Source of the DNA: a virus
Virus record (IMG/VR): IMGVR_UViG_3300048011_000023
Coordinates: 1-23,366 of that record
Length of the DNA stretch: 23,366 nucleotides
Direction: 5' to 3' (one strand)
Below, in pieces: positions 7,756 to 16,847 of the stretch. Numbering within the stretch: the stretch's first letter is position 1; each line of letters starts with the position of its first letter. The notes below the pieces were generated by a model. That model saw only the letters and a program-made list of their open reading frames with translations, searched no databases and was not told the DNA's origin. The position numbers and the translations under genes were made by a program.

Positions 7756-9740
7756 TGGCAAGAGAAAGAAAAACATATCCAGGTGGTTTAGTTAGAGGTG
7801 GAGCTGTAGTTAATGTTGCATTTCCACAGTACCAAGTCATGGCTAGTGGTATGGATAGCTTAAATCAAAAACTAGATCGTATTAATAATTTTGCATTAAA
7901 AAAATTAGATAAGGATATGGAAAGAGCTGGTATTAAATATGCAGCAGAAAATCCTATTTCAACAGATCAATTCCTAGATGCTAATCCAGATCAAAAAAAT
8001 AAAATGGTTAAAGGTAATCCTAATACTACTTATGGATCTGCTATCAGAGCTACACAATTAAATTTACTTACTTCTCAAATTACAATGAAAGCACAAAATG
8101 ATTTTGCAGATCTTAAAACTAAAGCATATGCAAATAATATGGATCTTGAAACATACACTAACGAATTAAATGCTATTGTTAATGGATATACAGATGCTGT
8201 TTTAGAAGTAGATGGTGAGGCAAGTATTGTAGCCAATGCTAAACTTGCAACAACAGCTAATACATATCTTACATCTTATTCAGATAAATTATTAAAAGAT
8301 TATAAAAATATGAAAGATGCTACTGTATTAAGTTACAGTAATCAAACCATAGAAGAAATACCAGATATTGTTAAAGGTGGAGCTGAACAAAGTATTAATG
8401 GGCCAGATGGTCAACCTCTACTTGGTGAAAATGGTGAACCTATAAAATTATCTTTAGATGATATTTTAAAATTGCGTAAGCAAGAAAAAGAACAAGAGCT
8501 TATAGTAAACAGAATTAGTCCAGAAAAATTATTACAATGGTCTAAAGATTGGGATGCTAGAGTAAATAGAGAAAAAGCAAACTTTTTATTTAGTGAATAT
8601 GTTGATACTCCATTTAATTATAAAGCTGGTACTAATCATGCTAATCAAATTTACAAACAAGTTCAGAATGGAAACTTTGGTGGATATGAAAATTTAAAAA
8701 AAATATATGAAAGTTTACCAGAAGATAAGCAAAAAGAATTTAGAACAAAAGTTAAAGAATGGAAACAAAGTATTATTAAAGCTAAAGAAGATGATGATAC
8801 TACACTTACATTAGATAAAAAAGATGAAGTAGATAATTTAAAACTTAAATACTACACAGCCAAAGCTGATGGTAATTATGAAGAGGCAAAACAAATTGTT
8901 GAAGAGGCAAGAGCTTTAGATGATGATTTATATATAGAGCTATCAGAAAAATTAGATGATGATGATAATGGTGGTGATTTTACAAAAGACCATACAGAAG
9001 ATGGCCTAGGTTTTATAGATTTACAAGATGACTTAACAATTACAAAAGATCTTACTCATGAAAAAATACAAGAGGCTTATGACTTTAGATACATTACTAA
9101 AGAACAAAAATTAAAACTAGATGCAGATCTAGAAGTATCTAAATCTAAAAAATTTACAGAAGGTGAAAAGATTATGCGTAATGCTTTTGGTTATTCAGAG
9201 GCTACTATATTAAATAAAACTAAAAAAGATACAGCAGCTGCTAATTTGTATAGACAAAAATCAAATGAGTTACTTGCTTTTATGAGAGCTAACCCAGATG
9301 CTACAGCTACTGATATTCAAAACAAAGCATTAGAATTAACTCAAGGTGTAGAAACAAAAAAATTAAAAGAAGATGATATTAAAGAAATGAAAACTAACAT
9401 TACTTCTAAAGAATTTAAACTTTCATCTAATGTTTGGAAATTGTATTTACAAAATTATTACACAACAGAAGATGGTGGGCCTTACAATCATGCAAACTAC
9501 AGATCTGAATTTTTAGAAACACCAGAGGGTGTACAACGATTAATTGTTGAAATGGAAGAGTTAAAAGAAATAGAAGAGGGTGAATTGCTTGATAATAAAT
9601 TTGATTTTGGAACAGGAATGAGAGATGATGTTTTTAAAAGACCAAGAGTAAATGGCAAACCTATAACAAACGAATTTATTGATAAATTTATAGAACAATT
9701 ACAAACTTACAAAATAGCATTAGGGGAGCTTGAACAATAA
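7755..9740 (+). CDS. Internal virion protein, T7 gp15-like position
   Basis: A 661-residue, mostly helical, hydrophilic protein with many Lys, Asp and Glu, and no signal peptide or membrane segment. In T7 this position holds gp15 (747 residues), an ejected core protein that forms the periplasmic part of the DNA-delivery tube. The first 45 residues (PGGLVRGGAVVNVAFPQYQVMASGMDSLNQKLDRINNFALKKL) are a common start for this gene in marine podoviruses. An acidic run near residues 400-410 (LDDDDNGGD) lies in a probable linker. Assignment rests on position, size and helix content, since the gp15 family diverges quickly. Confidence 0.75.
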   Translation: MARERKTYPGGLVRGGAVVNVAFPQYQVMASGMDSLNQKLDRINNFALKKLDKDMERAGIKYAAENPISTDQFLDANPDQKNKMVKGNPNTTYGSAIRATQLNLLTSQITMKAQNDFADLKTKAYANNMDLETYTNELNAIVNGYTDAVLEVDGEASIVANAKLATTANTYLTSYSDKLLKDYKNMKDATVLSYSNQTIEEIPDIVKGGAEQSINGPDGQPLLGENGEPIKLSLDDILKLRKQEKEQELIVNRISPEKLLQWSKDWDARVNREKANFLFSEYVDTPFNYKAGTNHANQIYKQVQNGNFGGYENLKKIYESLPEDKQKEFRTKVKEWKQSIIKAKEDDDTTLTLDKKDEVDNLKLKYYTAKADGNYEEAKQIVEEARALDDDLYIELSEKLDDDDNGGDFTKDHTEDGLGFIDLQDDLTITKDLTHEKIQEAYDFRYITKEQKLKLDADLEVSKSKKFTEGEKIMRNAFGYSEATILNKTKKDTAAANLYRQKSNELLAFMRANPDATATDIQNKALELTQGVETKKLKEDDIKEMKTNITSKEFKLSSNVWKLYLQNYYTTEDGGPYNHANYRSEFLETPEGVQRLIVEMEELKEIEEGELLDNKFDFGTGMRDDVFKRPRVNGKPITNEFIDKFIEQLQTYKIALGELEQ

Positions 9741-11827
9741 TGTCATCATTAGAAGAAAAATATTTAAACTACCTAGATTTTAAAAATAGTGATAACGATT
9801 ACAAGCTAACTGAAAATGGTTATGAGTTATTTGAAAATAAGAAAAAAGGATTTTTACAATCTGCTAAAGATTACACAACTAATACATTACAAACATATAA
9901 AGATATTGGTAGCACAGTTTTAAAATATAATAATGAAATTGGAACCGGCATAGCTAGAGGTACAACTAAACTTGTAGAAAGTGTTGGTGGTTTAGGATTA
10001 GCAACATTAGAAAAATTAGATCTTGCTAGTGAAGGATCTGTACAAAAGTTTGGTGATTTTTTTGCTAAAGAAGTTTATCCAAGAATAGGTGAAACAGAAA
10101 CATTAGCTGGAGGATTTGCAGAAGGTATATCTCAATTCTTAACTCCAGGTTTAGGTTACTATAAGTTATTTGGTACATTAATAAAAGCAAAAGGTGTTAT
10201 GCCTTTTGTAACAAGAGCATTAGCAGCAGAGGCAGCAACTGTAGGTACAGCTCAAGTTCCTATGGATCCAAACTTTGTTAGCTTTATGTCAGAAATGTTT
10301 GGTATTGATACTGAACAAGCTGATAGTTTAAGTAAAGAAATATTTAATTATATTGCTACACCAGAAACAGAATACAATGCTGATACTGTTTTTAAAGAAA
10401 AAATGAAAGCTATTATTGGTGATAGTGCATTAGGCCCATTAGGTGAAGGTGTAATGTTATTAGGAAAATTATTTAAAGGATTAAAGAAACAGCCAGAAGT
10501 AGTTGAAGAATTAAACAATAGTATAAATTTATCTGGTGGATCTGCTATGAACCCAGATGGGCCTTTAGCAAAAGAAATAGATGAAGGTACTTTTTCTTAC
10601 AAATCAGAATTAGAAGGGCCAGAAAAATTTGATACTGTTATGATTATGGATAGTATTGAACCGGTTATTATTGGTACAGGAAAAAATAACAAAGTTAAAG
10701 TTGAAGATATAATTAATCATTTTGATCAAGCTCCTAAACTAGATATTAAAAATCCAGATGATTTTAAATTAATGGTAGACCAAGGTGTTAAAGAAGTAAC
10801 TTATCAATTAGATCAAAAAGTTACAGGGGCCGGATGGTATGACAAAGATATTAAAATAGCTATGGAAAAATTAGATGACATTAATCCTAAATTTAAAGGT
10901 AATGATCAAATAAAAGACATGGTAGTATTCTTTACAGCTATTGCCTCGCCAGGACAAAATGTTGGAATGGATTTTAAAGTAGCTGCACAGATTGCAGATA
11001 TTTATTTAGATACAGGAAAGTTCCCTACAACAAATCCTAACAGCCTTCGTAACGCAGAAGATGTAATGGTTAAATTAGGTAGAGCTGAAATAGGTGAAGA
11101 AAAAGGATGGACACAAAGATCTCACCTAAAAGGACAAATAGAATTTGTACAAAAATATGTTGATGCAAATGGATTAGATGCATTTTTAGAATTCCTACAT
11201 ACTCCAACTACAAGAAGAGTATTAAATGATTTAAGAAAATCTTATGGTATGAAACCTATTGCCGGTGCTTTAGATAAAGAGATCTATGGAGCTGATATGT
11301 TTGGCCCTAAAGTAAGTAAATTTATGCAGAGCTTAATGGGTACTTCTGATGAGGCTGTTCCAGATATTTGGTTTACTAGAGGCTTTAATAGAAAATCTGG
11401 TAATGTTTATACTATTAAAAAAGATGGTGTTAAAGCAAGTGCTGATCAACCAAGAAACCTTGCAGAACGAACAATTATGGATAATTATATTAATGAAATA
11501 CGAATACAATTAGAAAACAGTATAGGTGTTAAATTAAATGCTCGTGACACACAAGCTGTTCTATGGTACTTTGAGCAAGGATTATATACAAAACTAGGAG
11601 TTAAAAGTGAACCAAAAAGTTACGCAGACGCAGCAACAACAATCATCGAAAGAAAAGCCGATGACATCGAAGGAGGCCTTTCACAAAGCGATGTTGGTAA
11701 TGTTGAGAGCAAAAAAAACAAAAACAAGAAAAGATATATCGTCAACGAAGATCTAGATCTAGATACAGGGGATCTTTATGGAATTGATGCTGATGAAATT
11801 GACGAATTTAATAAAGGAGTTAAATAA
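9740..11827 (+). CDS. Internal virion protein with DUF7178-like C-terminal domain
   Basis: A 695-residue protein in the ejection-protein block. Residues about 50-250 are helical with a glycine-rich, weakly hydrophobic part (GTGIARGTTKLVESVGGLGLATL, then LAGGFAEGISQFLTPGLGYY, then FVTRALAAEAATVGTAQVP), as in proteins that enter membranes. Residues about 300-630 form a second domain with MVVFFTAIASPGQNVGMDF, AEIGEEKGWTQRSHLKGQI, PDIWFTRGFNR and QAVLWYFEQGLYTKLG (about 604-619). This pattern recalls DUF7178 of marine phages; it has no known function to me. The last 70 residues are Lys/Asp-rich and likely disordered. No lytic transglycosylase motif like that of T7 gp16 was seen. Together with the next gene it probably replaces gp16. 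Confidence 0.7.
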   Translation: MSSLEEKYLNYLDFKNSDNDYKLTENGYELFENKKKGFLQSAKDYTTNTLQTYKDIGSTVLKYNNEIGTGIARGTTKLVESVGGLGLATLEKLDLASEGSVQKFGDFFAKEVYPRIGETETLAGGFAEGISQFLTPGLGYYKLFGTLIKAKGVMPFVTRALAAEAATVGTAQVPMDPNFVSFMSEMFGIDTEQADSLSKEIFNYIATPETEYNADTVFKEKMKAIIGDSALGPLGEGVMLLGKLFKGLKKQPEVVEELNNSINLSGGSAMNPDGPLAKEIDEGTFSYKSELEGPEKFDTVMIMDSIEPVIIGTGKNNKVKVEDIINHFDQAPKLDIKNPDDFKLMVDQGVKEVTYQLDQKVTGAGWYDKDIKIAMEKLDDINPKFKGNDQIKDMVVFFTAIASPGQNVGMDFKVAAQIADIYLDTGKFPTTNPNSLRNAEDVMVKLGRAEIGEEKGWTQRSHLKGQIEFVQKYVDANGLDAFLEFLHTPTTRRVLNDLRKSYGMKPIAGALDKEIYGADMFGPKVSKFMQSLMGTSDEAVPDIWFTRGFNRKSGNVYTIKKDGVKASADQPRNLAERTIMDNYINEIRIQLENSIGVKLNARDTQAVLWYFEQGLYTKLGVKSEPKSYADAATTIIERKADDIEGGLSQSDVGNVESKKNKNKKRYIVNEDLDLDTGDLYGIDADEIDEFNKGVK

Positions 11828-14796
11828 TGTCAAAACCAGATATTTCCATAAACACTATAGAAAACCAAGATAATTCTTTTTTAAATAAAAAATTAGATAA
11901 GTTAGCTGAAGATCTTGCTCCTGTAGAAAAAGAAATTATTAACACAAGTAATAATGCTGATGTTATTCTTGAGAATGAAGTATTAGAAAAAACTAACATA
12001 GCAGAAAAAAAAGAAGATGAACAAGAAGAAGTTTTACTTGCATCTCTGTTTCCTAAAAAAATACCTAAACCAAAAGATCAACCTACTTATAAAGATAAAA
12101 CTCATGGCGATACAATAAAAGAGGCCCAAGAAAAACAAGCAGAAATTTTATCTACCAAAGTTCCAGATAATAAAATGTTTGTAATAGAAGAAGGAACAGG
12201 AAATATAATCTTTAAACAATTCAATGATGCAGAGTTAAAAATTATTGAAGATACCATGAATAATTTAAGCATGGGTAAATTAAAAATTAAAGAAGGTGCT
12301 TTACAAACTACATTAAGAAATGCTGATCATCCTAATTTATTTAAAAATGTTGCTACCTTTCAAGACTTTGTAGCTACTGTTTTTAAAGATAGTATTAATA
12401 CTGCTAAACGAGGTAAGATGACTATGGAAGAAATAGCAGCTGCTGCTGCCAAGTATGGCAGAAATGATGTGTATATGCAGATCCTTAAAAATCCAGAAGG
12501 TACACCTTTTAAAACAGAATTTGCTTATAGAGCTATTATGGAAGTAACAGTTGCAAGAGCAGAGGTAGATAGACTTGCTAAAATAGTAATGTCAGATAAA
12601 GCAACAGCAGCAGATGTAGAATTGTTTTACAGAACATTTGCATTGTATGGATCTTTATTTTCTAAAACAGCTGCTGCAATATCTGAAAGTGGTAGAACAC
12701 TTGGTATTGTATCTAAAATGGATACACCTAAAGTTGAGGGTATTGATGAGTTAGGTGATATTTTAAAACAAATGAATGTTGATCCTAAAGATACAACAGC
12801 TGCTGCTAAAATTGCTCAAGCCTATTTAGAATTAAAACCACATCAAAAATCTAAATTTGCTAAAGATGGTATTGTAACTAAATTTAGAGATGCCTGGGCA
12901 GAGCTTTGGATTAACACAAGATTAATGTCACCTATTACACACACAGTAAACATTGCTGGTAATATTACTTTTAATACTTTGAGAGTTGTAGAGTATGGAG
13001 TTGCAGCTGGTATTAATAAAGTTCCTGGAATGTCATCAGCTGATGGTGTGATGTTTAATGAAGTTTGGGCCATGATTAAATCTATGAGATATGGATCTAA
13101 ACTTGCTGTAGGTAATGCATGGGCCTCTTTAAAATCTGGTGAAAGTATTACAACAAAAATGGATTTAAGAAAAGATAAAGCAATATCAAAAGAGTTAGCT
13201 GGTAAGTATAAAGACACAGCTCTTGGTTCATTTTTTGAAGTAATGGGTACAATGGTTAGAGTGCCTGGCAGATTGTTAGTTGCAGAAGATGAAATGATGA
13301 AAGGTTTTATTTTTCAAATGGAGCTTGAAAGAATTGCAACAAGTAAAATGAATAAATTTTTAAATGATTTTCCAGACGATAAAGCTGGAGCTGAATTAGT
13401 TTATAAAAAAACTTTAGCAGATCCAGATACTGCAACTGTTAAAGAAGTACAAGAAAGTATGTTAGAGGGAACATTCCAAAAAGATTTACCTCCAGGTATA
13501 TTTTCTAAATTACAAGGAATTTTAAATGTACCAGAAATGAAAATGTTTGTGCCTTTCTACAAAACAATTATGAATATCTTTTTTGAAAGTAACAAAAGAA
13601 ACCCAGCTTTGGCTTGGTTATCTAATGATGTAAGAAAAAATTTATCTGGTAAAAATGGAACCAAAGCTAAACAACTTGCTATTGCTAAACTATCTACCGG
13701 TGCAATGTTAATGTATCAATTTGGAAGTATGGCTTATGGAGCTAATGTTACAGATCAAGGAACAATGATTACAGGAATGATGCCTACAAGAAAAGGTGAG
13801 AGAGAGGCATTTCAAAGAAAAGGTTTATTACCTTATTCAATATGTAATATGCAAGACGATGGTTTATACCAATGTACTTCTTATGCTAGATTTGATCCTG
13901 TATCATCTTTATTAGCTATCTCTGCTGACTTTGCTTACATGGCATCTCGACCAGGACAATATGAAAATCCTAATTTTGCTAATGACATGGAGGCTTTATT
14001 TAAAGCTGGAATAGCATCTGTCTTTCCATATATTATGCAGCAACCATTTGCACAAGGTGTTACTCAACTTGGTGCATTGTTTCAACCTGGGTATGGTGAT
14101 GCAGATGATATGGCAACAAGATCATTAACAACACTATTAAAAAAATTAACAGAGGCAACAGTTGGTATTGCTATAAATCCTTTAGGTACTTTTGGTAACT
14201 ACTTAACTAAACATTCAGATCCAACAATCTATGATACAATGATTACAACTGACCAGGCATCCTGGTGGAGAGAAAATTTTGATGGTGATATACCAGCTCC
14301 TATTAGAGCATTCTATAAAGAATATAATAAAGCAATGCATCAATCACCATTCTTTAATCCAGAATTAGAAGAAAGAGTTAATCTATGGGGTGAAGTAATG
14401 GTAGGCCCAGAGATGAATGTGTTTAGTCCAATTAGAACACAGAAAGAAAAATACAATAGAGTTGATGATTGGTTAGTTAAATTAGGTTTAGGTATTCCAA
14501 TGCCAAGAGCTTTTATTAGTGGCATCCCTCTTACATCAGAAGAATACAAATCTATTATTATGTACATGAATTCTGATATTGATGGTGATGGTACTATGTT
14601 AGATGAAATGTTGGATATGATTGATAATGATCAAGATTGGAATGATATGTTGCCTGGTGATAAACTTAAAGCATTAAAAAATATTGTTTCAAATAGAAGA
14701 TCATTAGCAGAAGAAAACTTTTTAAACAACAATCCTACCTTTAATGACAAAGTAGAATTGCTAAAAGAAAGAGTAAATAGAAAGGGTAAAAGATAA
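11827..14796 (+). CDS. Large internal virion protein, T7 gp16-like position
   Basis: At 989 residues the largest gene, and last of the core-protein block, where T7 has gp16 (1318 residues), which spans the inner membrane during DNA ejection. The first 120 residues are charged and low in complexity. Segments that could enter membranes are MSPITHTVNIAGNITFNTLRVVEYGVAAGI (about 367-396), MFVPFYKTIMNIFF (about 571-584) and the alanine/methionine-rich LAIAKLSTGAMLMYQFGSMAYG (about 617-638). The C-terminal third has ISGIPLTSEEYKSIIMYM. No peptidoglycan-cutting motif is visible. Similar long proteins with MFVPFYKT motifs are common in marine podoviruses. The role is inferred from order and size. Starts by TAATG overlap. 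Confidence 0.72.
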   Translation: MSKPDISINTIENQDNSFLNKKLDKLAEDLAPVEKEIINTSNNADVILENEVLEKTNIAEKKEDEQEEVLLASLFPKKIPKPKDQPTYKDKTHGDTIKEAQEKQAEILSTKVPDNKMFVIEEGTGNIIFKQFNDAELKIIEDTMNNLSMGKLKIKEGALQTTLRNADHPNLFKNVATFQDFVATVFKDSINTAKRGKMTMEEIAAAAAKYGRNDVYMQILKNPEGTPFKTEFAYRAIMEVTVARAEVDRLAKIVMSDKATAADVELFYRTFALYGSLFSKTAAAISESGRTLGIVSKMDTPKVEGIDELGDILKQMNVDPKDTTAAAKIAQAYLELKPHQKSKFAKDGIVTKFRDAWAELWINTRLMSPITHTVNIAGNITFNTLRVVEYGVAAGINKVPGMSSADGVMFNEVWAMIKSMRYGSKLAVGNAWASLKSGESITTKMDLRKDKAISKELAGKYKDTALGSFFEVMGTMVRVPGRLLVAEDEMMKGFIFQMELERIATSKMNKFLNDFPDDKAGAELVYKKTLADPDTATVKEVQESMLEGTFQKDLPPGIFSKLQGILNVPEMKMFVPFYKTIMNIFFESNKRNPALAWLSNDVRKNLSGKNGTKAKQLAIAKLSTGAMLMYQFGSMAYGANVTDQGTMITGMMPTRKGEREAFQRKGLLPYSICNMQDDGLYQCTSYARFDPVSSLLAISADFAYMASRPGQYENPNFANDMEALFKAGIASVFPYIMQQPFAQGVTQLGALFQPGYGDADDMATRSLTTLLKKLTEATVGIAINPLGTFGNYLTKHSDPTIYDTMITTDQASWWRENFDGDIPAPIRAFYKEYNKAMHQSPFFNPELEERVNLWGEVMVGPEMNVFSPIRTQKEKYNRVDDWLVKLGLGIPMPRAFISGIPLTSEEYKSIIMYMNSDIDGDGTMLDEMLDMIDNDQDWNDMLPGDKLKALKNIVSNRRSLAEENFLNNNPTFNDKVELLKERVNRKGKR

Positions 14797-14810
14797 TGGT
14801 GTTTTTTTGT

Positions 14811-14825
14811 TCTACTATACAAAAC
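14811..14825 (+). promoter_or_regulatory. Candidate phage promoter before the gp17-like fibre gene
   Basis: The 54-base gap before the fibre gene contains TTCTACTATACAAAAC. CTACTATA resembles the CACTATA core of T7 class III promoters, and T7 itself has phi17 just before its fibre gene. The related strings are at 2975 and 17456. A T-rich run lies immediately upstream (14801-14808). The transcription start cannot be fixed by eye. Confidence 0.35.
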
Positions 14826-14850
14826 AACAACAGAATATTAGGAATAATAT

Positions 14851-15954
14851 ATGGCAACATTTAATGTAAACGACACAGCAAGAAGAGTACAATCTATTGT
14901 AGGATCTAGTAATAGAGCTGGGCCTTATACTTTTAATTTCCAGGTTAATGCTACATCTGAATTATTGGTATTTCAAAATGATACAGAGCTTACTTTATCT
15001 ACTCAATACTCTGCTACTCTTAATACAGATGGAACAGGATCTATAACTTTTATAGATAACTCTGGATCTGGAGGTACTAATTATACTCCAGCACAAAATG
15101 ATCGTATTACTATTATTGGTGATCAACCATTATCTAGAACAGGAGTTTACAATACAGGCCAGGTTATTACACCAGCAGCTCTTGAAACTGATTTTGATAA
15201 TGTAGTTATTAGACAACAACAATTAAAAGAAATTACAGATAGATCTATTCAGTTAAAACCTTCTACTGCTAGAACAGTAACAGGAACAGGAACCAATGGC
15301 CCTGTATTCTTTCCAGATTTAGAGGCTAATAAAATATTAAGTGTTGATGCAGCTGGTACATCATTAATAATGTCAAAAGAGATTGGATCTTTTAAAGGTA
15401 ATTGGTCAGCTAGTACATCTTATTTTGCTAGAGATATTGTAAAAGACACAAGTACCGGAAATATTTTTATAGCTAACACAGATCATTCATCTTCTGGATC
15501 TCAACCCTTAACTACAAATAGTGATAGTGGTAAATGGGATCTATTAGTAGATGCTGCAACTGCAACTTCTGCAAGTCAAACTGCAACTGCCCAGGCAACA
15601 ATAGCAACGACAAAAGCCGGTGAGGCAGCTACATCAGCATCATCAGCTCTATCAAGTAAGAATGCAGCTGAAACTGCAAAGACAGCAGCAGAGGCAGCCA
15701 AGACAGCAGCCGAAACAGCTAAAGCAACAGCAGAAACTTTTTTAGATAATTTTCAAGATCAGTACCTAGGAGTATCATCAACTGAATTTACAGTAGATCT
15801 AGATGGTGATCCCCTAACTGAAGGTGATATTTATTTTAATAGTAACAGTAACAAATTGCGTATTTTCTCTGGAGGACAATTTAAAGATGCAGCTGTAGAT
15901 ACATCTGATTTTGCCCAGGCTGGATTTAGTATTGCAATGAGTGTAGCATTATAG
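14851..15954 (+). CDS. Tail fibre protein, T7 gp17-like N-terminal attachment domain
   Basis: A 367-residue fibre protein. Residues 1-150 (FNVNDTARRVQSIVGSSNRAGPYTFNF, PAQNDRITIIGDQPLSRTGVY, TPAALETDFDNVVIRQQQLKE) are the tail-attachment domain of the T7 gp17 family (PF03906), which binds the tail tubes. Next comes a small beta domain of the type seen in other fibres here (GNWSASTSYFARDIV, then GKWDLL, about 183-230). Residues about 234-305 are an alanine-rich coiled coil with three 7-residue repeats (AAETAKT). The end has a short conserved strand module (VDLDGDPLTEGDIYFNSNSNKLRIFSGGQF). It is shorter than T7 gp17 (553) and lacks a clear receptor-binding head, so it is probably a base onto which the following fibres attach. 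Confidence 0.92.
   Translation: MATFNVNDTARRVQSIVGSSNRAGPYTFNFQVNATSELLVFQNDTELTLSTQYSATLNTDGTGSITFIDNSGSGGTNYTPAQNDRITIIGDQPLSRTGVYNTGQVITPAALETDFDNVVIRQQQLKEITDRSIQLKPSTARTVTGTGTNGPVFFPDLEANKILSVDAAGTSLIMSKEIGSFKGNWSASTSYFARDIVKDTSTGNIFIANTDHSSSGSQPLTTNSDSGKWDLLVDAATATSASQTATAQATIATTKAGEAATSASSALSSKNAAETAKTAAEAAKTAAETAKATAETFLDNFQDQYLGVSSTEFTVDLDGDPLTEGDIYFNSNSNKLRIFSGGQFKDAAVDTSDFAQAGFSIAMSVAL
15664..15738 (+). repeat. 21-bp tandem repeats coding for a coiled coil
   Basis: Three imperfect 21-base units (15664, 15685, 15706) and a partial fourth code for AAETAKT, AAEAAKT, AAETAKA and TAET from residue 272 on. The unit length of seven codons fits a heptad coiled coil in the trimeric fibre shaft. 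Such repeats can change copy number by slippage and so alter the shaft length. Confidence 0.75.
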
Positions 15955-15967
15955 AAAGGAGTAAAAC

Positions 15968-16300
15968 ATGGCACAAAATTTTAGAAACCAATTAACACAT
16001 ACAGCTATAGGTACTAGCTATACAGATATTTTAGCTCAAGCTAATACTTTTGATACTGTAGTTGGAATTAGATTAGTTAATGTAACCGGTACATCTATCA
16101 ATGTAACTGCTGCAATAGAGAATAGTTCTAATACAACTGAATTAATTGTTAATTGTCCGATCCCTGGAGGATCTAGTTTGGAGCTTATTGATGGTGGTAG
16201 TAAAATAATTTTAAAATCTGGTGATAAGCTAAAGGCTAAAAGTGATACAAGTAGTTCACTTAAAACTGTAGTTAGTTTTATTGACAGTATTAGTACATAG
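15968..16300 (+). CDS. Small beta-rich virion accessory protein
   Basis: A 110-residue protein with an AAAGGAG ribosome binding site. It has no charged termini or hydrophobic helices and alternates beta-forming residues: VVGIRLVNVTGTSINVTAAIENSS, then CPIPGGSSLELIDGGSKIILKSGDKLKAKSDTSSSLKTVVSF. The order (strand pair, PxGSSLxLxDGxKIxLxxGDxLxxxS) is widespread among small marine phage virion proteins that lie with fibre genes, where it is thought to form a beta sandwich. It is probably a fibre- or tail-associated subunit. Exact role unknown. Confidence 0.6.
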   Translation: MAQNFRNQLTHTAIGTSYTDILAQANTFDTVVGIRLVNVTGTSINVTAAIENSSNTTELIVNCPIPGGSSLELIDGGSKIILKSGDKLKAKSDTSSSLKTVVSFIDSIST

Positions 16301-16308
16301 GAGGACAC

Positions 16309-16629
16309 ATGGGATACATAGGTAATTCAACATTTACAGGAGTTATAACTAGCTCTGATAGTATTGATGCTGGTGTAGTAGAAATATCAGATCTATCAGC
16401 AGCAGCTCAAGCTGGTTTAGGTAATGCAGATCTGTATGGTTTTAAAAAGACTAATGGAACAGGATCTCAAAAAGAAGATCTAATTATGACTACTACTAAT
16501 GGCACAGATAATATTGATGTAGCTACAAATGATGGATCCCAAACAGATCTATTTGATGAAAGTTTTTTTAGTAAGAAAGGATTATCATTTTCGGTAAATG
16601 CCGATGGTGAATTATTGGTAACAGTATAA
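16309..16629 (+). CDS. Tail-associated accessory protein A (shares a C-terminal domain with the 16847 gene)
   Basis: A 106-residue protein preceded by a good AGGAGG site. Residues about 41-106 (LYGFKKTNGTGSQKEDLIMTTTNGTDNI, ending FSVNADGELLVTV) align by eye with the C-terminal end of the 190-residue protein starting at 16847 (IYGF, TTTNGGQDNI, FSLNSDGHLIATI). The N-terminal residues resemble the start of fibre proteins that carry simple strand patterns (IGNSTFTGVITSSDSIDAGVVEISDLS). It is probably a small fibre or a fibre-tip subunit. No enzymatic motif was seen. Confidence 0.55.
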   Translation: MGYIGNSTFTGVITSSDSIDAGVVEISDLSAAAQAGLGNADLYGFKKTNGTGSQKEDLIMTTTNGTDNIDVATNDGSQTDLFDESFFSKKGLSFSVNADGELLVTV

Positions 16630-16847
16630 TGGCATTAACAAGGTTAGGATCTTTAGCAGCAACAAACTTGGTACTAGGTGGTAATGTAGGTACAGAAGGT
16701 GATGCTTATAAAAACTATAATACTATTTCTAGTTCAGTAACTTTAACAATGGCATCAACTAAAAACTATTTTTTAAAAGGGCCAATAACAATAAATAACA
16801 ATGCAACATTTACTGTTGCTGGTACAGGGGAGTTAAAAATTATCTAA
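16629..16847 (+). CDS. Small beta-structured hypothetical protein
   Basis: A 72-residue protein. Its C-terminal half (YNTISSSVTLTMASTKNYFLKGPITINNNATFTVAGTGELKII) has the short alternating strands and NNATFTVAGTGELKII pattern of one or two beta-helix coils, as in small phage fibre proteins. It overlaps both neighbours (TAATG upstream and downstream), which argues for a real gene tied to the fibre accessory set. I do not recognise a family. Confidence 0.6.
   Translation: MALTRLGSLAATNLVLGGNVGTEGDAYKNYNTISSSVTLTMASTKNYFLKGPITINNNATFTVAGTGELKII

Noticed and set aside
14796-14864. A 22-codon ORF beginning at a TAATG overlap after the large virion protein gene
   Set aside because: It runs through the probable promoter and ribosome site of the fibre gene and overlaps its start; its content (runs of Phe and Asn) reflects AT-rich non-coding DNA. 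It has only the overlap in its favour.
15664-15738. A CRISPR-like array
   Set aside because: The repeats are adjacent 21-base units in frame that code for heptads; there are no spacers.
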